Source of the DNA: Sphingopyxis sp. USTB-05
Lineage (GTDB): Bacteria > Pseudomonadota > Alphaproteobacteria > Sphingomonadales > Sphingomonadaceae
Assembly: GCF_023822045.1 (NCBI RefSeq)
Contig: NZ_CP084712.1
Coordinates: 1,922,001 to 1,986,000, forward strand
Length of the DNA stretch: 64,000 bases
Direction: 5' to 3'
Positions 27,910 to 36,525 of this stretch are shown in pieces. The first letter of the stretch is position 1. The number at the start of each line of letters is the position of its first letter. Position numbers and translations under genes: made by a program. A model generated the notes under the pieces. That model was not told where the DNA came from, ran no database searches, and saw only the letters and a program-made list of their open reading frames with translations.

Positions 27910-28716
27910 ATGACCATGCCTGCTCCCGATGCGCCGATCCTCTTCTTCGACAGCGGCCTTGGCGGGCTGACGGTTCTCGGGCCGACGCGCGCATTGCTGC
28001 CGACGGCACGGATCGTCTACGCTGCCGATTATGCCGGCCTGCCCTATGGCAAGAAGAGCGACGAAGAACTCGCGGCGCGCGTCCCCGCGCTGCTCGGCCG
28101 GCTCGTCGAGCGCTATCAGCCGCGCCTTGCGGTCATCGCATGCAACACAGCCTCGACGATCGCCTTGGGACATGTTCGGGCCGCGCTCGACCTGCCGATC
28201 GTCGGCACGGTTCCGGCGATCAAGCCCGCAGCGGAAATGACCAATAGCGGTGTGATCGGCGTTCTGGGCACCGAGGCGACGGTGCGCCAGCCCTATGTCG
28301 ATGATTTGAGCGCCAGGTTTGCGGGCGGCAAGACCGTCCTTCGGCACGGGAGCCCGGGTCTTGTCACCGGCGCGGAAGCGAAGTTGCGCGGCGATGCAGT
28401 CGATCCCGCAGTCATCGCGCGCGCGATTGCGGGCCTGCGCGAGCAACCGGGGGGCGACGCGATGGACGTCATCGTGCTTGCCTGCACCCATTTTCCATTG
28501 CTCAAGACGGAATTGCAGGCGATCGCGGGCCCAGACGTCGCGCTGATCGACGGCGCCGAAGGCATCGCGCGTCGCATCGCCCATCTGACCGAAGGGCAGG
28601 ATTGGCCCGACGCGGCAACGCCCGGCATCGCAGTCTTCACGCGCAGCAACGACCGCCCGCCGCCGCCGCTCGCCGCGCTCTCGCCCTATGGCATCGGGTC
28701 GCTCGAGACGATCTGA
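27910..28716 (+). CDS. murI: Glutamate racemase
   Basis: 268 residues. Makes D-glutamate for peptidoglycan. Catalytic cysteines C78 (VIACNTAST) and C192 (LACTHFPLL), and the N-terminal FFDSGLGGLTVL. A second ATG two codons downstream (MPAPDAP) is an equally possible start. It is transcribed away from plsY across a 135-bp gap and precedes hemA by 137 bp. Confidence 0.96.
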   Translation: MTMPAPDAPILFFDSGLGGLTVLGPTRALLPTARIVYAADYAGLPYGKKSDEELAARVPALLGRLVERYQPRLAVIACNTASTIALGHVRAALDLPIVGTVPAIKPAAEMTNSGVIGVLGTEATVRQPYVDDLSARFAGGKTVLRHGSPGLVTGAEAKLRGDAVDPAVIARAIAGLREQPGGDAMDVIVLACTHFPLLKTELQAIAGPDVALIDGAEGIARRIAHLTEGQDWPDAATPGIAVFTRSNDRPPPPLAALSPYGIGSLETI

Positions 28717-28738
28717 TAGGACAATTTGTCCCATAAGT

Positions 28739-28753
28739 TGCGAATCGTTCGCA
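28739..28753. promoter_or_regulatory. Fur-like palindrome upstream of hemA
   Basis: TGCGAATCGTTCGCA contains a perfect TGCGAA/TTCGCA dyad with a 3-bp centre. It resembles the alphaproteobacterial Fur/Mur consensus TGCAAAT-N-ATTTGCA with A-to-G and T-to-C changes on both arms and one asymmetric base. It lies about 100 bp before the hemA start, a plausible place for iron control of haem synthesis. This is inferred by sequence similarity only. Confidence 0.4.
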
Positions 28754-28853
28754 CTGGATTTCAGCCAGATTCGGCGTTATTGGCCCGCGTGTTAATAGCC
28801 GCCGGAGGGAGCGGCTCAAGAGCTGCACTAGCACCTGACTGCGGGGCTGAGAC

Positions 28854-30074
28854 GTGAACTACAACGATATTTTCGCACGCGCGATCGACCGGCTGCACGA
28901 AGAAGGACGCTATCGCGTCTTCATCGATATCCTGCGCAATCGCGGTGCTTTTCCGAACGCACGATGCTTCGCGGGCCACAACGGGCCGAAGCCGATCACG
29001 GTGTGGTGCTCGAACGACTATCTCGCGATGGGCCAGCATCCGAAAGTCATCGAAGCGATGGAAGGCGCGCTGCACGACGTGGGTGCCGGTTCGGGCGGGA
29101 CGCGCAATATTGGCGGCAACACCCATTATCATATCGATCTCGAACATGAACTCGCCGACCTCCACGGCAAGGATGGAGCACTGCTCTTCACCTCGGGGTA
29201 TATCTCGAACGAAGCGACGCTCGGCACGCTCGGCAAACTGCTGCCGAACTGCATCATCTATTCGGACGAACTCAACCACGCGTCGATGATCGCGGGCATC
29301 CGCAACTCGGGCTGCGAAAAGCGCGTGTGGCGGCATAACGACCTCGCGCATCTCGAGGAACTGCTCGCCGCCGACGATCCCGACGCGGCGAAGCTGATCG
29401 CGTTCGAAAGCGTCTATTCCATGGATGGCGACGTTGCCCCGATCCATGCGATCTGCGACCTTGCCGACAAATATAACGCGCTCACCTATTGCGACGAAGT
29501 CCATGCCGTCGGCATGTACGGCCCGCGCGGCGGCGGCATTACCGACCGCGACGAAGCGGCCGACCGGGTCACGATCATCGAAGGTACGCTGGGCAAGGCG
29601 TTCGGCGTGATGGGTGGCTATATCGCCGCCGACAAGAATATTATCGACGTGATCCGCAGCTATGCGCCGGGCTTTATCTTCACGACCAGCCTGTCGCCGG
29701 TGCTCGTCGCGGGCGTGCTCGCAAGCGTGCGCCACCTTAAGGCGTCGAGCGTCGAACGCGACGCGCAACAGGAAGCCGCGGCTTACCTCAAGCAGAGCTT
29801 CCGCGACGCGGGCCTCCCGGTCATGGATTCGACGACGCATATCGTCCCGCTGATGGTCGGCGATCCGGTGCGAGCGAAGAAGATCAGCGATATCCTGCTC
29901 GCCGAATATGGCGTCTATGTGCAGCCGATCAATTTCCCGACCGTGCCGCGCGGCACCGAACGCTTGCGCTTCACGCCCGGCCCGGCGCATGACGAGGCGA
30001 TGATGCGCGAACTCACCGAAGCGCTGGTCGAAATCTGGGACCGGCTCGAACTGCAACTCCAGAAGGCCGCGTGA
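28854..30074 (+). CDS. hemA: 5-aminolevulinate synthase
   Basis: 406 residues; condenses glycine and succinyl-CoA to 5-aminolevulinate, the alphaproteobacterial (Shemin) entry to haem. PLP lysine K248 in [14 protein letters not shown], the glycine-rich [13 protein letters not shown] near residue 78, and [14 protein letters not shown]. It uses the succinyl-CoA that the methylmalonyl-CoA route at 1-10 kb would also make. Its stop overlaps the nitroreductase GTG. Confidence 0.97.
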   Translation: MNYNDIFARAIDRLHEEGRYRVFIDILRNRGAFPNARCFAGHNGPKPITVWCSNDYLAMGQHPKVIEAMEGALHDVGAGSGGTRNIGGNTHYHIDLEHELADLHGKDGALLFTSGYISNEATLGTLGKLLPNCIIYSDELNHASMIAGIRNSGCEKRVWRHNDLAHLEELLAADDPDAAKLIAFESVYSMDGDVAPIHAICDLADKYNALTYCDEVHAVGMYGPRGGGITDRDEAADRVTIIEGTLGKAFGVMGGYIAADKNIIDVIRSYAPGFIFTTSLSPVLVAGVLASVRHLKASSVERDAQQEAAAYLKQSFRDAGLPVMDSTTHIVPLMVGDPVRAKKISDILLAEYGVYVQPINFPTVPRGTERLRFTPGPAHDEAMMRELTEALVEIWDRLELQLQKAA

Positions 30075-30760
30075 CGACTGCACCCCGTTACGACGACGTC
30101 GTGGTCGGGCGCCGCTCGATCCGCGGCTTTCTCGACAAGCCTGTACCGAAGGCGCTGATCGCCGAGATCCTCGAAGTCGCAATGCGCGCGCCCTCGTCGT
30201 TCAACAACCAGTGCTGGAATTTCTCGGTCGTTACCGGGGAACCGCTCGCGGCGATCCGGCAGGGCAACACTGACGGCATCCTTGCGGGCAAGCCCGACAG
30301 CCGCGAATTTCGCCGCTTCGACGGCATCGCCGACGACCATCGCGCGCGTCAGATCGAGATCGCGAAACAGCTATTCGGCGCGATGGGCATCGCGCGTGAC
30401 GACAGGGATGCGCGGCAGGACTGGGTGCTGCGCGGCTTTCGCCAGTTCGATGCGCCGGTCAGCATCGTCGTCACCTATGATCGCGTGCTGCTCGGCAGCG
30501 ACATTGCGCCCTTCGACTGCGGCGCCGTTACCAATGCGCTGGTTAACGCCGCCTGGTCGCGCGGGCTCGGCTGTGTGATCAACAGTCAGGGGATCATGCA
30601 AAGCCCCGTCGTGCGCGAACATGCGCGCATCCCCGACGACCAGGTCATCATGATCTGCGTCGCGATGGGCTGGCCCGATGCCGATTTCCCGGCCAATGCG
30701 GTGGTATCGAACCGTAAGAGCGTCGACGAGGCGGTAAGGTTCGTGGGTTTCGAGGATTGA
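30071..30760 (+). CDS. Nitroreductase family flavoprotein
   Basis: 229 residues, FMN-dependent nitroreductase fold. N-terminal [17 protein letters not shown] and [13 protein letters not shown] give the FMN-phosphate and dimer contacts; [15 protein letters not shown] and [13 protein letters not shown] give the C-terminal FMN site. The substrate is unknown. The GTG start overlaps the hemA TGA stop, so it is coupled to hemA. Confidence 0.9.
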   Translation: MTTAPRYDDVVVGRRSIRGFLDKPVPKALIAEILEVAMRAPSSFNNQCWNFSVVTGEPLAAIRQGNTDGILAGKPDSREFRRFDGIADDHRARQIEIAKQLFGAMGIARDDRDARQDWVLRGFRQFDAPVSIVVTYDRVLLGSDIAPFDCGAVTNALVNAAWSRGLGCVINSQGIMQSPVVREHARIPDDQVIMICVAMGWPDADFPANAVVSNRKSVDEAVRFVGFED

Positions 30761-30927
30761 TTGGTGAGGTCATTTTCCACGCGATCGGTGCGGTGGTAGA
30801 TTTCTTCGCCGCAGGAAAACTCGATTACGGACTGCGCAAGCATTTCTGGCTCCGCGCGATCTTTCTTGCAGTCCTCGCAATCGCGATTGGTCTCGCTGCG
30901 GGCTCGTTGCTACGTATCGTTGCATAG
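30757..30927 (+). CDS. Very small single-span membrane protein
   Basis: 56 residues from a TTG that overlaps the nitroreductase stop (TTGA). The frame reads [16 protein letters not shown] near the N-terminus and then a hydrophobic helix (AIFLAVLAIAIGLAAGSLL, about residues 34-52). It has no stop codon in 56 codons and shares the overlapping-start architecture of its neighbours, which supports it being real. There is no recognised family. The 96 bp that follow, before the cytochrome gene, hold a degenerate CTTCGACAAGCTC repeat. Confidence 0.5.
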   Translation: MIGEVIFHAIGAVVDFFAAGKLDYGLRKHFWLRAIFLAVLAIAIGLAAGSLLRIVA

Positions 30928-31023
30928 CTTTTCGCAGAAGGTGCATTTCAACCGCCTTCGACAAGCTCGATGTGCATCGATAAGGTGAACGACGAATCCC
31001 CTCCCCGGTCTCGAAAGATTGTC

Positions 31024-32277
31024 ATGCCAACACAGCGTTATAGCTATACCGCCATCACGCTCCACTGGCTCATCGCTCTGTTGCTGGCATTCCAGATCGC
31101 GCTCGGCTGGGCGCTTGAGGGGAACAACAGCCCCGAATTGTTCGCACGGTACCAACTCCACAAATCGGTCGGCATCACGATCCTGTTGCTCAGCCTTGCA
31201 CGTCTCGCGGCTCGCCTGTTCACACCGCGCCCGCCCGCGTCCGACGGCCCGGCATGGACGCGCGCGCTCGCCAGTACGGTGCACTGGCTTTTTTATCTCG
31301 CGATGATCCTCGGGCCGCTCACGGGCTGGCTTCTCGTTTCGACCGCGCGGGTTCAGGTCCCCACGCTGCTATACGGCCTCATTCCATGGCCGCACTTGCC
31401 TGTTGGCCGAAGCTGGCATGAGCCGGCGGAGTCGATCCACGGCGCGATGGCGTGGCTCGCGATCGGCCTGTTCGCACTGCATATTACCGGCGCGCTTCGC
31501 CACCAATGGCTGCTCGGCAAACCCGAACTACAGCGGATGATCCCCTTCGCGCGCGGCAAGGCCGTCGGTGCGGCGATCGGTGCGATCGCGCTGGTTGCCG
31601 GTGCTTTCACTGCAGGCAATTCAATCTATCCGGACAAGAAGCAGGCAACCACGAAACAGCGGCCGGCGGCACCGGTCACGCCGATCTCGGCAGCGACTAC
31701 CACGCCCGCCCTTTCGGCCGAAGCACCCGAAGCTCAGGCGGCCGAAGAAGCGGTGGCTGAAGATACGAAGCAGCCGCTCGCCGACTGGACGGTCGCATCG
31801 GGCGGACGGCTGGGCTTCACGGCACGCTGGAATGGCGAAGCGATCGACGGCCGCTTCGGTCGCTGGCGCGCCGCGATCCGTTTCAGCCCTGACGAGCTGG
31901 CGAATTCGACAATTCGCGTGACGGTCGATCTCGGGTCGGCCGACACGGGCGACGGACAGCGCGACGATTCGCTGAAGAGCAGCGATTTCTTCGACGTCGG
32001 CGCGCATCCGAGCGCAGTCTTCGCCGCGCGCGATATCCGCCATCTTGGCGGCGACAAATATGAGGCACGCGGCACGCTCGACCTACGCGGCACCAGCAAG
32101 CCCGCAACGCTGCGCTTTACCTTGCGCATCGAGGGCGACCGTGCGCACGTTGCCGGAACCGCGCGCATCGACCGTACAGCCTTCGGCGTCGGTCAGGGCG
32201 AATGGGCGGCGACCGACGCGATCGCCGCTGCCGTGGATATCATCTTTTCCTTCAACGCCACACGTCCGGCGTCCTGA
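31024..32277 (+). CDS. Cytochrome b561 - YceI fusion protein
   Basis: 417 residues. Residues 1-180 are a four-helix cytochrome b561 domain with histidines in ITLHWLIALLL, YQLHKSVGI, STVHWLFYL and LFALHITGALRH placed as haem ligands. An Ala/Pro/Glu-rich periplasmic linker follows (about 200-255), then a YceI lipocalin-like domain to the C-terminus (SGGRLGFTARWNGEAIDGRF; DDSLKSSDFFDV; LDLRGTSKPATL). YceI domains bind polyisoprenoids such as ubiquinone or amphiphiles. The fusion suggests electron transfer to or from a periplasmic lipid. ATG 31024 was chosen because upstream residues do not fit. Confidence 0.9.
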   Translation: MPTQRYSYTAITLHWLIALLLAFQIALGWALEGNNSPELFARYQLHKSVGITILLLSLARLAARLFTPRPPASDGPAWTRALASTVHWLFYLAMILGPLTGWLLVSTARVQVPTLLYGLIPWPHLPVGRSWHEPAESIHGAMAWLAIGLFALHITGALRHQWLLGKPELQRMIPFARGKAVGAAIGAIALVAGAFTAGNSIYPDKKQATTKQRPAAPVTPISAATTTPALSAEAPEAQAAEEAVAEDTKQPLADWTVASGGRLGFTARWNGEAIDGRFGRWRAAIRFSPDELANSTIRVTVDLGSADTGDGQRDDSLKSSDFFDVGAHPSAVFAARDIRHLGGDKYEARGTLDLRGTSKPATLRFTLRIEGDRAHVAGTARIDRTAFGVGQGEWAATDAIAAAVDIIFSFNATRPAS

Positions 32278-32281
32278 TCGA

Positions 32282-32872
32282 TCAGGACGAAGGGCGCATC
32301 ATGCCCCAGAAATGCGGGCCGCCGGGTACGTCCCATTGGACTTGGGTAACGAACCCGAGCCGCTCGTAAAGCGGTACATTTTCGGGTGTCGCCGTTTCGA
32401 GCCAGCAAGGCAGCGCTTGATCGTCAGCGACGGTGATTTGCTCGCGAATGATTCGTCCGCCGTGTCCCTTGCCCTGATGGCTTGGGCGGACGCCGACATA
32501 GTGAAGGTACCAGAAACGCCCCTTGGGTCGGTGCGCGTCGATGCTCGCTTGCACCTTCAGTCCGCGCGGCAGGGCGGTGCCGAAGGTCGCGACAAGCGGG
32601 ACGACGGTTCGCAGGAACTCGAGCGTGCCGCTGTGCGCCTGCCCCGGCGCGCGCCAGAGAGCCGCAGCCTCGTCGTCCGGCGAGCGCAGCGCGACGCCGA
32701 CGCGGACATCAGCGGGGACGAGGACCCGAAACAGGCTGCGGAGCGCGCGGGCGCGGTGATCGGGGTCGGGCAATATCCACGACAGCGCGGGGTCTGTCTG
32801 AAACGCCTGTGCCAGTGTTTCGGCGACGGAAGCCAATTCGGCGGTCCCCGCCGGCGAGATCATATCGGTCAT
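32282..32872 (-). CDS. GNAT family N-acetyltransferase
   Basis: 196 residues. Acetyl-CoA loop in LHYVGVRPSHQGKGHGGRI (Q/RxxGxG/A), followed by CWLETATPENVPLYERLGF, a pattern common to small-molecule GNATs. The substrate is unknown. The start at 32872 gives TDMISPAGTAELASV; a longer frame antisense to other sequence is rejected. Its stop codon and that of the convergent cytochrome gene lie inside the 18-bp palindrome GTCCTGATCGATCAGGAC. Confidence 0.85.
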   Translation of the reverse strand: MTDMISPAGTAELASVAETLAQAFQTDPALSWILPDPDHRARALRSLFRVLVPADVRVGVALRSPDDEAAALWRAPGQAHSGTLEFLRTVVPLVATFGTALPRGLKVQASIDAHRPKGRFWYLHYVGVRPSHQGKGHGGRIIREQITVADDQALPCWLETATPENVPLYERLGFVTQVQWDVPGGPHFWGMMRPSS

Positions 32873-32919
32873 TGCGCCTCCCCCCACCAAAGGAGCAGGT
32901 GTCGCGCGGCTTGGCAAGA

Positions 32920-33579
32920 CTAGCGCGGGCGTTTGTCGAGCCGCAACGCCCAGGCATAACCCCGATAGAGCCGAGTCACCGCGAGCCGCGCACCGGCATC
33001 GTTCGCGGCTTCGCGCGCGGCTTCGATCAGCAGTGCGCGTGGTTCGACATGAAAGCGCGCGAGCCACGCGAACAGCGTGCTGCGGAACCAGTCAGGCATG
33101 TCCTCCTGCTGTCCGAAATCGACGATATGCAGCGAACCATAAGTCGACAGATGGCGCATCGCTTCACCGATCGCGCCCTGCCAGTCGGGGATCATCGACA
33201 ATGTATAGCTTTGAAAAATACGGTCGAAACTGGCGGTACGGAACAACGCGTTCGGATCGAAACCTGTTGCGTCAGCCTGTGCAACGCTCACGCGTCGCGC
33301 CAGCCCCGCGTGGGCGATCGCGGCGCGAGCCGTTTTCAGCATCTCTTCGGAAATATCTATCCCGTGAAATTTGGCGCTCGGCCAGCAGCGCGCCGCTGCG
33401 ATAAGATTACGCCCCGTGCCGCAACCGATTTCGAGTACATGTCCGCCGGCCGGAGGCGACAGTTCATCGATCAAGCGGTCGCGCCCAAGCAGGTAATATT
33501 TGCGCGTCAGGTCATAGATGTGACGCTGTCCGCGATAGACGCCGTCCATGCGTGCGGCATGCCCATCCCCCCGGATCAT
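32920..33579 (-). CDS. btaB: Betaine-lipid N-methyltransferase (BtaB-like)
   Basis: 219 residues, class I SAM methyltransferase with motif I VLEIGCGTGRNL near residue 49 and FHGIDISEEML as motif II. N-terminal YRGQRHIYDLTRKYYLLGRD resembles BtaB, which trimethylates diacylglyceryl-homoserine to the betaine lipid DGTS. The assignment rests mainly on its coupling to btaA: the ATG begins 2 bp after the btaA stop. Alone it would be called only a methyltransferase. Confidence 0.82.
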   Translation of the reverse strand: MIRGDGHAARMDGVYRGQRHIYDLTRKYYLLGRDRLIDELSPPAGGHVLEIGCGTGRNLIAAARCWPSAKFHGIDISEEMLKTARAAIAHAGLARRVSVAQADATGFDPNALFRTASFDRIFQSYTLSMIPDWQGAIGEAMRHLSTYGSLHIVDFGQQEDMPDWFRSTLFAWLARFHVEPRALLIEAAREAANDAGARLAVTRLYRGYAWALRLDKRPR

Positions 33580-33581
33580 CG

Positions 33582-34799
33582 TCAGCCTTTCAGGATATAG
33601 AGGTGGACCCCGCCGTAGATCGCCGAGCGATCGCGCCGTGTGTAATCGAGCGATTCGGCGGCGCGATAATCCCATCGCCGCAGCAGGTCGTCGGGAAGCC
33701 GACCCGGCAGCAAGCTTGGTTCGGCGGCGGTGCGAAAAAGGACGCGGGCACCGGGGCGGGCGGTCCGCGTGACTTCGCTCCACAGGGCGGTCAATTGCGC
33801 GTCGCTCATCCAGTCCTGCGCATCGAGGAATATGTAACGGTCAAAGCTGTTCGCATCGGCCGCCGCGAGCATGTCGGTCATGTTCGCGTGAAGCACCGTA
33901 ACCCGCCCCGCGCGGGCGCGGACGGCGGCATAATGATCCGCGTGCAGATAGGGCGGCAACGACGCAGCGGCGTGCTTTCCATAGCCGCGACCAAAGGCTT
34001 GCCAGGCGAAATAATTATCCTCGAGCGCAAAATCGCAGGTCAATTTTTCAAGGCGCGCGCGCAACACATCGGCCATCGGCCTTCCGTCCGCGAGCGCGTC
34101 ATATTGCGCCGGCGGAATGCCCAAACCGAACAGCGACGATCGCTGGTCCGTGACCCAACGGATGAACTTGCGATCGAAGAAGGGCGCGAACTTCGTCTCG
34201 AAAATCGTGCGCTGTTCTTCGATCGTCTTCGCTTCGAGGAACTGGCGCGGATCGACGCGGTGCATGCGAGCGACGAGGTGCGCGACCCCGATAAAATTAC
34301 CGAGCAGTCCGCGCTTGTAGAGCCCGTGCGCGAAGCCGTTGATCCGGCGGCGCCCGACCAGGTCGCGGCCTTCCCAATAGCGGCGGGTTACCTCGTCCAG
34401 GTGGGGTCGGACGAAGGCACGATAGTCTGCGATGTTGCTGCTGTTGTCGGCGTCGGCGAAAAAGCGGCGAAGGCTCGCATGATCGGACAACCGCTGGATC
34501 GCCACGCGTTTAAGATTGTTAAGTGCGACATGCGCGGTGTTGAGGTCGACCGCGACAATCTCCGCCGGGTCGGCGGTCAGATAGGAAAAGACATTGCAGC
34601 CGCCGCTGGCGATCGTGGCGATCCGGTTGCCCGGTTCGATCGCCAGCGCCTCCATATCGACGACCGGGTCTTCCCATATCTGGGCATAGACGAGGCCTTT
34701 GAACGCTAGCGCGAAAGCGCGGTCGAGCAGGCGTTGTTTCTGCTCGCCATCCTCGCGAACGACGGCGGCGGCGATCTTGCGATTGGGTCGGCTGGCCAT
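33582..34799 (-). CDS. btaA: SAM:diacylglycerol 3-amino-3-carboxypropyltransferase (BtaA-like, DUF3419)
   Basis: 405 residues, full-length DUF3419. N-terminal half has LVYAQIWEDPVVDMEAL and a SAM loop IASGGCNVFSYLT, followed by VAVDLNTAHVALNNLK; the C-terminal half has HANMTDMLAA and FDRYIFLDAQDWM. BtaA transfers the aminocarboxypropyl group of SAM to diacylglycerol, giving diacylglyceryl-homoserine at the inner membrane. In Rhodobacter sphaeroides and Sinorhizobium btaAB make phosphorus-free membrane lipid under phosphate limitation. ATG 34799 (ASRPNRKIAAAV) is chosen; an ATG 42 bases upstream is possible. A Pho-box-like site lies 76 bp upstream. Confidence 0.88.
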   Translation of the reverse strand: MASRPNRKIAAAVVREDGEQKQRLLDRAFALAFKGLVYAQIWEDPVVDMEALAIEPGNRIATIASGGCNVFSYLTADPAEIVAVDLNTAHVALNNLKRVAIQRLSDHASLRRFFADADNSSNIADYRAFVRPHLDEVTRRYWEGRDLVGRRRINGFAHGLYKRGLLGNFIGVAHLVARMHRVDPRQFLEAKTIEEQRTIFETKFAPFFDRKFIRWVTDQRSSLFGLGIPPAQYDALADGRPMADVLRARLEKLTCDFALEDNYFAWQAFGRGYGKHAAASLPPYLHADHYAAVRARAGRVTVLHANMTDMLAAADANSFDRYIFLDAQDWMSDAQLTALWSEVTRTARPGARVLFRTAAEPSLLPGRLPDDLLRRWDYRAAESLDYTRRDRSAIYGGVHLYILKG

Positions 34800-34874
34800 G
34801 CGAATGGGTATCCCGGACAAGGTTGATCCGGGGCTGCCCATTGCATGCTTTCATGCGATTTCCGTGCCGGTTCG

Positions 34875-34892
34875 ATGACAATCCGGCGACAT
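34875..34892 (-). promoter_or_regulatory. Candidate Pho box upstream of btaA
   Basis: On the minus strand ATGTCGC-CGGA-TTGTCAT is a direct repeat with 11-bp spacing, the geometry of PhoB sites (CTGTCAT-N4-CTGTCAT). The second half matches 6 of 7 positions, the first 4 of 7. It ends about 76 bp before the btaA ATG. Phosphate control of btaAB is known in other alphaproteobacteria. Confidence 0.45.
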
Positions 34893-34918
34893 ACGAGAAA
34901 ATATGCGTACCTCGACAA

Positions 34919-34959
34919 TCGTCATTCCCGCGTAGTCAGCGACTCTGCGGGAATGACGA
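34919..34959. repeat. Inverted repeat, CGTCATTCCCGC family
   Basis: TCGTCATTCCCGC (34919-34931) pairs perfectly with GCGGGAATGACGA (34947-34959) around a 15-nt loop that itself contains AGTC/GACT. It lies 9 bp from the lipoprotein stop. The same ends, CGTCATT...AATGACG, occur at 37751-37819. Confidence 0.75.
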
Positions 34960-34968
34960 AGATATTTG

Positions 34969-35421
34969 TCAGTCGCGGCAGTAGCCCTCACCTTCCTTCA
35001 CGATCAGGCATTCCTTCTTGCCGGCCAGATATTTGAGACCGGTTTCGTCGCCGTTGCCGCGACGCAGGCTGAGTTCCTCGGTCCCGCGCTTGAACTTGAT
35101 GCCATGCTCGCTGTCTTCGCCATCATAGGTCCCCTTGGTGTCGAGGTCCGACTGCATTTCGAGCTTGTATTTCCCTGGCGCGGCGGTCGTGATCGTGGCG
35201 TACATGCCCTCGACCCCGGTCCACTTACCTGCCCAGCTCGCGAAGCGATGCGGCGCGGTCGCGGGATCGGTTGCCTCTGCGCCCTCGGCCGGAACGGTCT
35301 CGACCGGAACCTCGGTGGTCGTGGCATCGGTCGGCGCAGGCGCGGGCGCCTCTGCCTTTTCGCAGCCGGCCAATAGAACCAGCGCCGCAGCGCCCGCCAA
35401 AATTGCACTCTTCTGCATCAT
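34969..35421 (-). CDS. Putative lipoprotein, unknown function
   Basis: 150 residues with a lipobox (LVLLAGC, cysteine about residue 20), so it is probably lipid-anchored. An Ala/Pro/Thr/Glu-rich linker follows to about residue 60, then a compact beta-rich domain (GKWTGVEGMYATIT; KYKLEMQSDLDTKGTYDGED) with two C-terminal cysteines (KKECLIV, EGYCRD). No family recognised. Two adjacent ATGs can start it. Confidence 0.75.
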   Translation of the reverse strand: MMQKSAILAGAAALVLLAGCEKAEAPAPAPTDATTTEVPVETVPAEGAEATDPATAPHRFASWAGKWTGVEGMYATITTAAPGKYKLEMQSDLDTKGTYDGEDSEHGIKFKRGTEELSLRRGNGDETGLKYLAGKKECLIVKEGEGYCRD

Positions 35422-35471
35422 GCTTCTCCTTCCCCGTCCAAACGCATGTCGGCGGATAAGTTTCCGCCAGC

Positions 35472-36461
35472 CTATTCGGTGATGATCTCCGCGAATTTCA
35501 GCGGATCGACATTGCCGCCCGACAGCGTGACGAGAGTCGCGTCCGTTACCGACACTTTGCCCGCGAGCACCGCCGCCAACGCGGCCGCTCCGCCGGGCTC
35601 GACGACAAGGTGCAGCTTCTCGAACGCCAGCCGCATTGCATCGCGCACTTCGCTGCGCGTCACGGCAACGCCCTTTACGCCGCGCGCCTGCAGCACCGCG
35701 AAGTTGATCGGCCAGGTTTGTGGCGTCTGCAAGGCGTCGCATTCGGTCGGATAGGTCATATCCTCGACCGAAAGGATTTCGCCGGCAGCAAGGCTGCGCG
35801 TTACATCGTCCCAGCCTTCGGGCTCCACGGCAACAATTTCGGCCTCGGCCAGCGCAAGAGCGAGTCCTGCCGACAGACCGCCCCCGCCACAGCAGGCGAC
35901 AACCTTGTCGGGGCTGCCGATCCCGCGCGTAACCATCTGCGCTTTCGCTTCGGTTCCGGCGCTGCCCTGTCCCTCTATGACCCACGGATCACCATAGGCA
36001 TGGACGAGCGTCCCGCCGCGTTCGGCGAGCAGCTTTGCCGCGACCGCGTCGCGCGATTCGGTCACGCGATCATAGAGCACGACCTCGGCGCCCAGTTGGC
36101 GCGTTGCGGCAAGCTTCATCGCCGGCGCATTGCTCGGCATCACGATCGTCGCTTTGATCCCCAGCTGCTTTGCCGCCCATGCGACGCCTTGCGCATGATT
36201 GCCGCTCGATACACCGACGACGCCCGCCGCCGCCTGTTCGGGCGTCAGATCGGTCAACCGGTGCCAGGCGCCGCGGATCTTGAACGCTCCGACGGGTTGC
36301 AGGCATTCCGCCTTGCACCAGATCGTCTTGCCATCGACTTCGAGCGGCAACAGCGGGGTTTGCGGGAGCAATGCAGCGACTTTCGCCGCGGCGCGTTCGA
36401 CACCCGCAAGCGTGGGTGCGCGGTTCGGATCGAGCAAGGGATCGGGGCTTTGCTGTGTCAT
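35472..36461 (-). CDS. Threonine/serine dehydratase-like PLP enzyme
   Basis: 329 residues, fold-type II PLP enzyme. PLP lysine K61 in PVGAFKIRGAW, SSGNHAQGVA substrate loop, and the phosphate-binding CCGGGGLSAG. It has no C-terminal ACT regulatory domain, so it is a catabolic-type or serine/threonine dehydratase or racemase, not the feedback-regulated biosynthetic IlvA. The exact substrate cannot be fixed from sequence. It is divergent from the carboxynorspermidine synthase gene. Confidence 0.88.
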   Translation of the reverse strand: MTQQSPDPLLDPNRAPTLAGVERAAAKVAALLPQTPLLPLEVDGKTIWCKAECLQPVGAFKIRGAWHRLTDLTPEQAAAGVVGVSSGNHAQGVAWAAKQLGIKATIVMPSNAPAMKLAATRQLGAEVVLYDRVTESRDAVAAKLLAERGGTLVHAYGDPWVIEGQGSAGTEAKAQMVTRGIGSPDKVVACCGGGGLSAGLALALAEAEIVAVEPEGWDDVTRSLAAGEILSVEDMTYPTECDALQTPQTWPINFAVLQARGVKGVAVTRSEVRDAMRLAFEKLHLVVEPGGAAALAAVLAGKVSVTDATLVTLSGGNVDPLKFAEIITE

Positions 36462-36525
36462 GGCTTCGTCCTATAGGGCCGGCCATACAAGACAAGCCAC
36501 ATAGGTAGGCGCAGGAGATTTTTCG

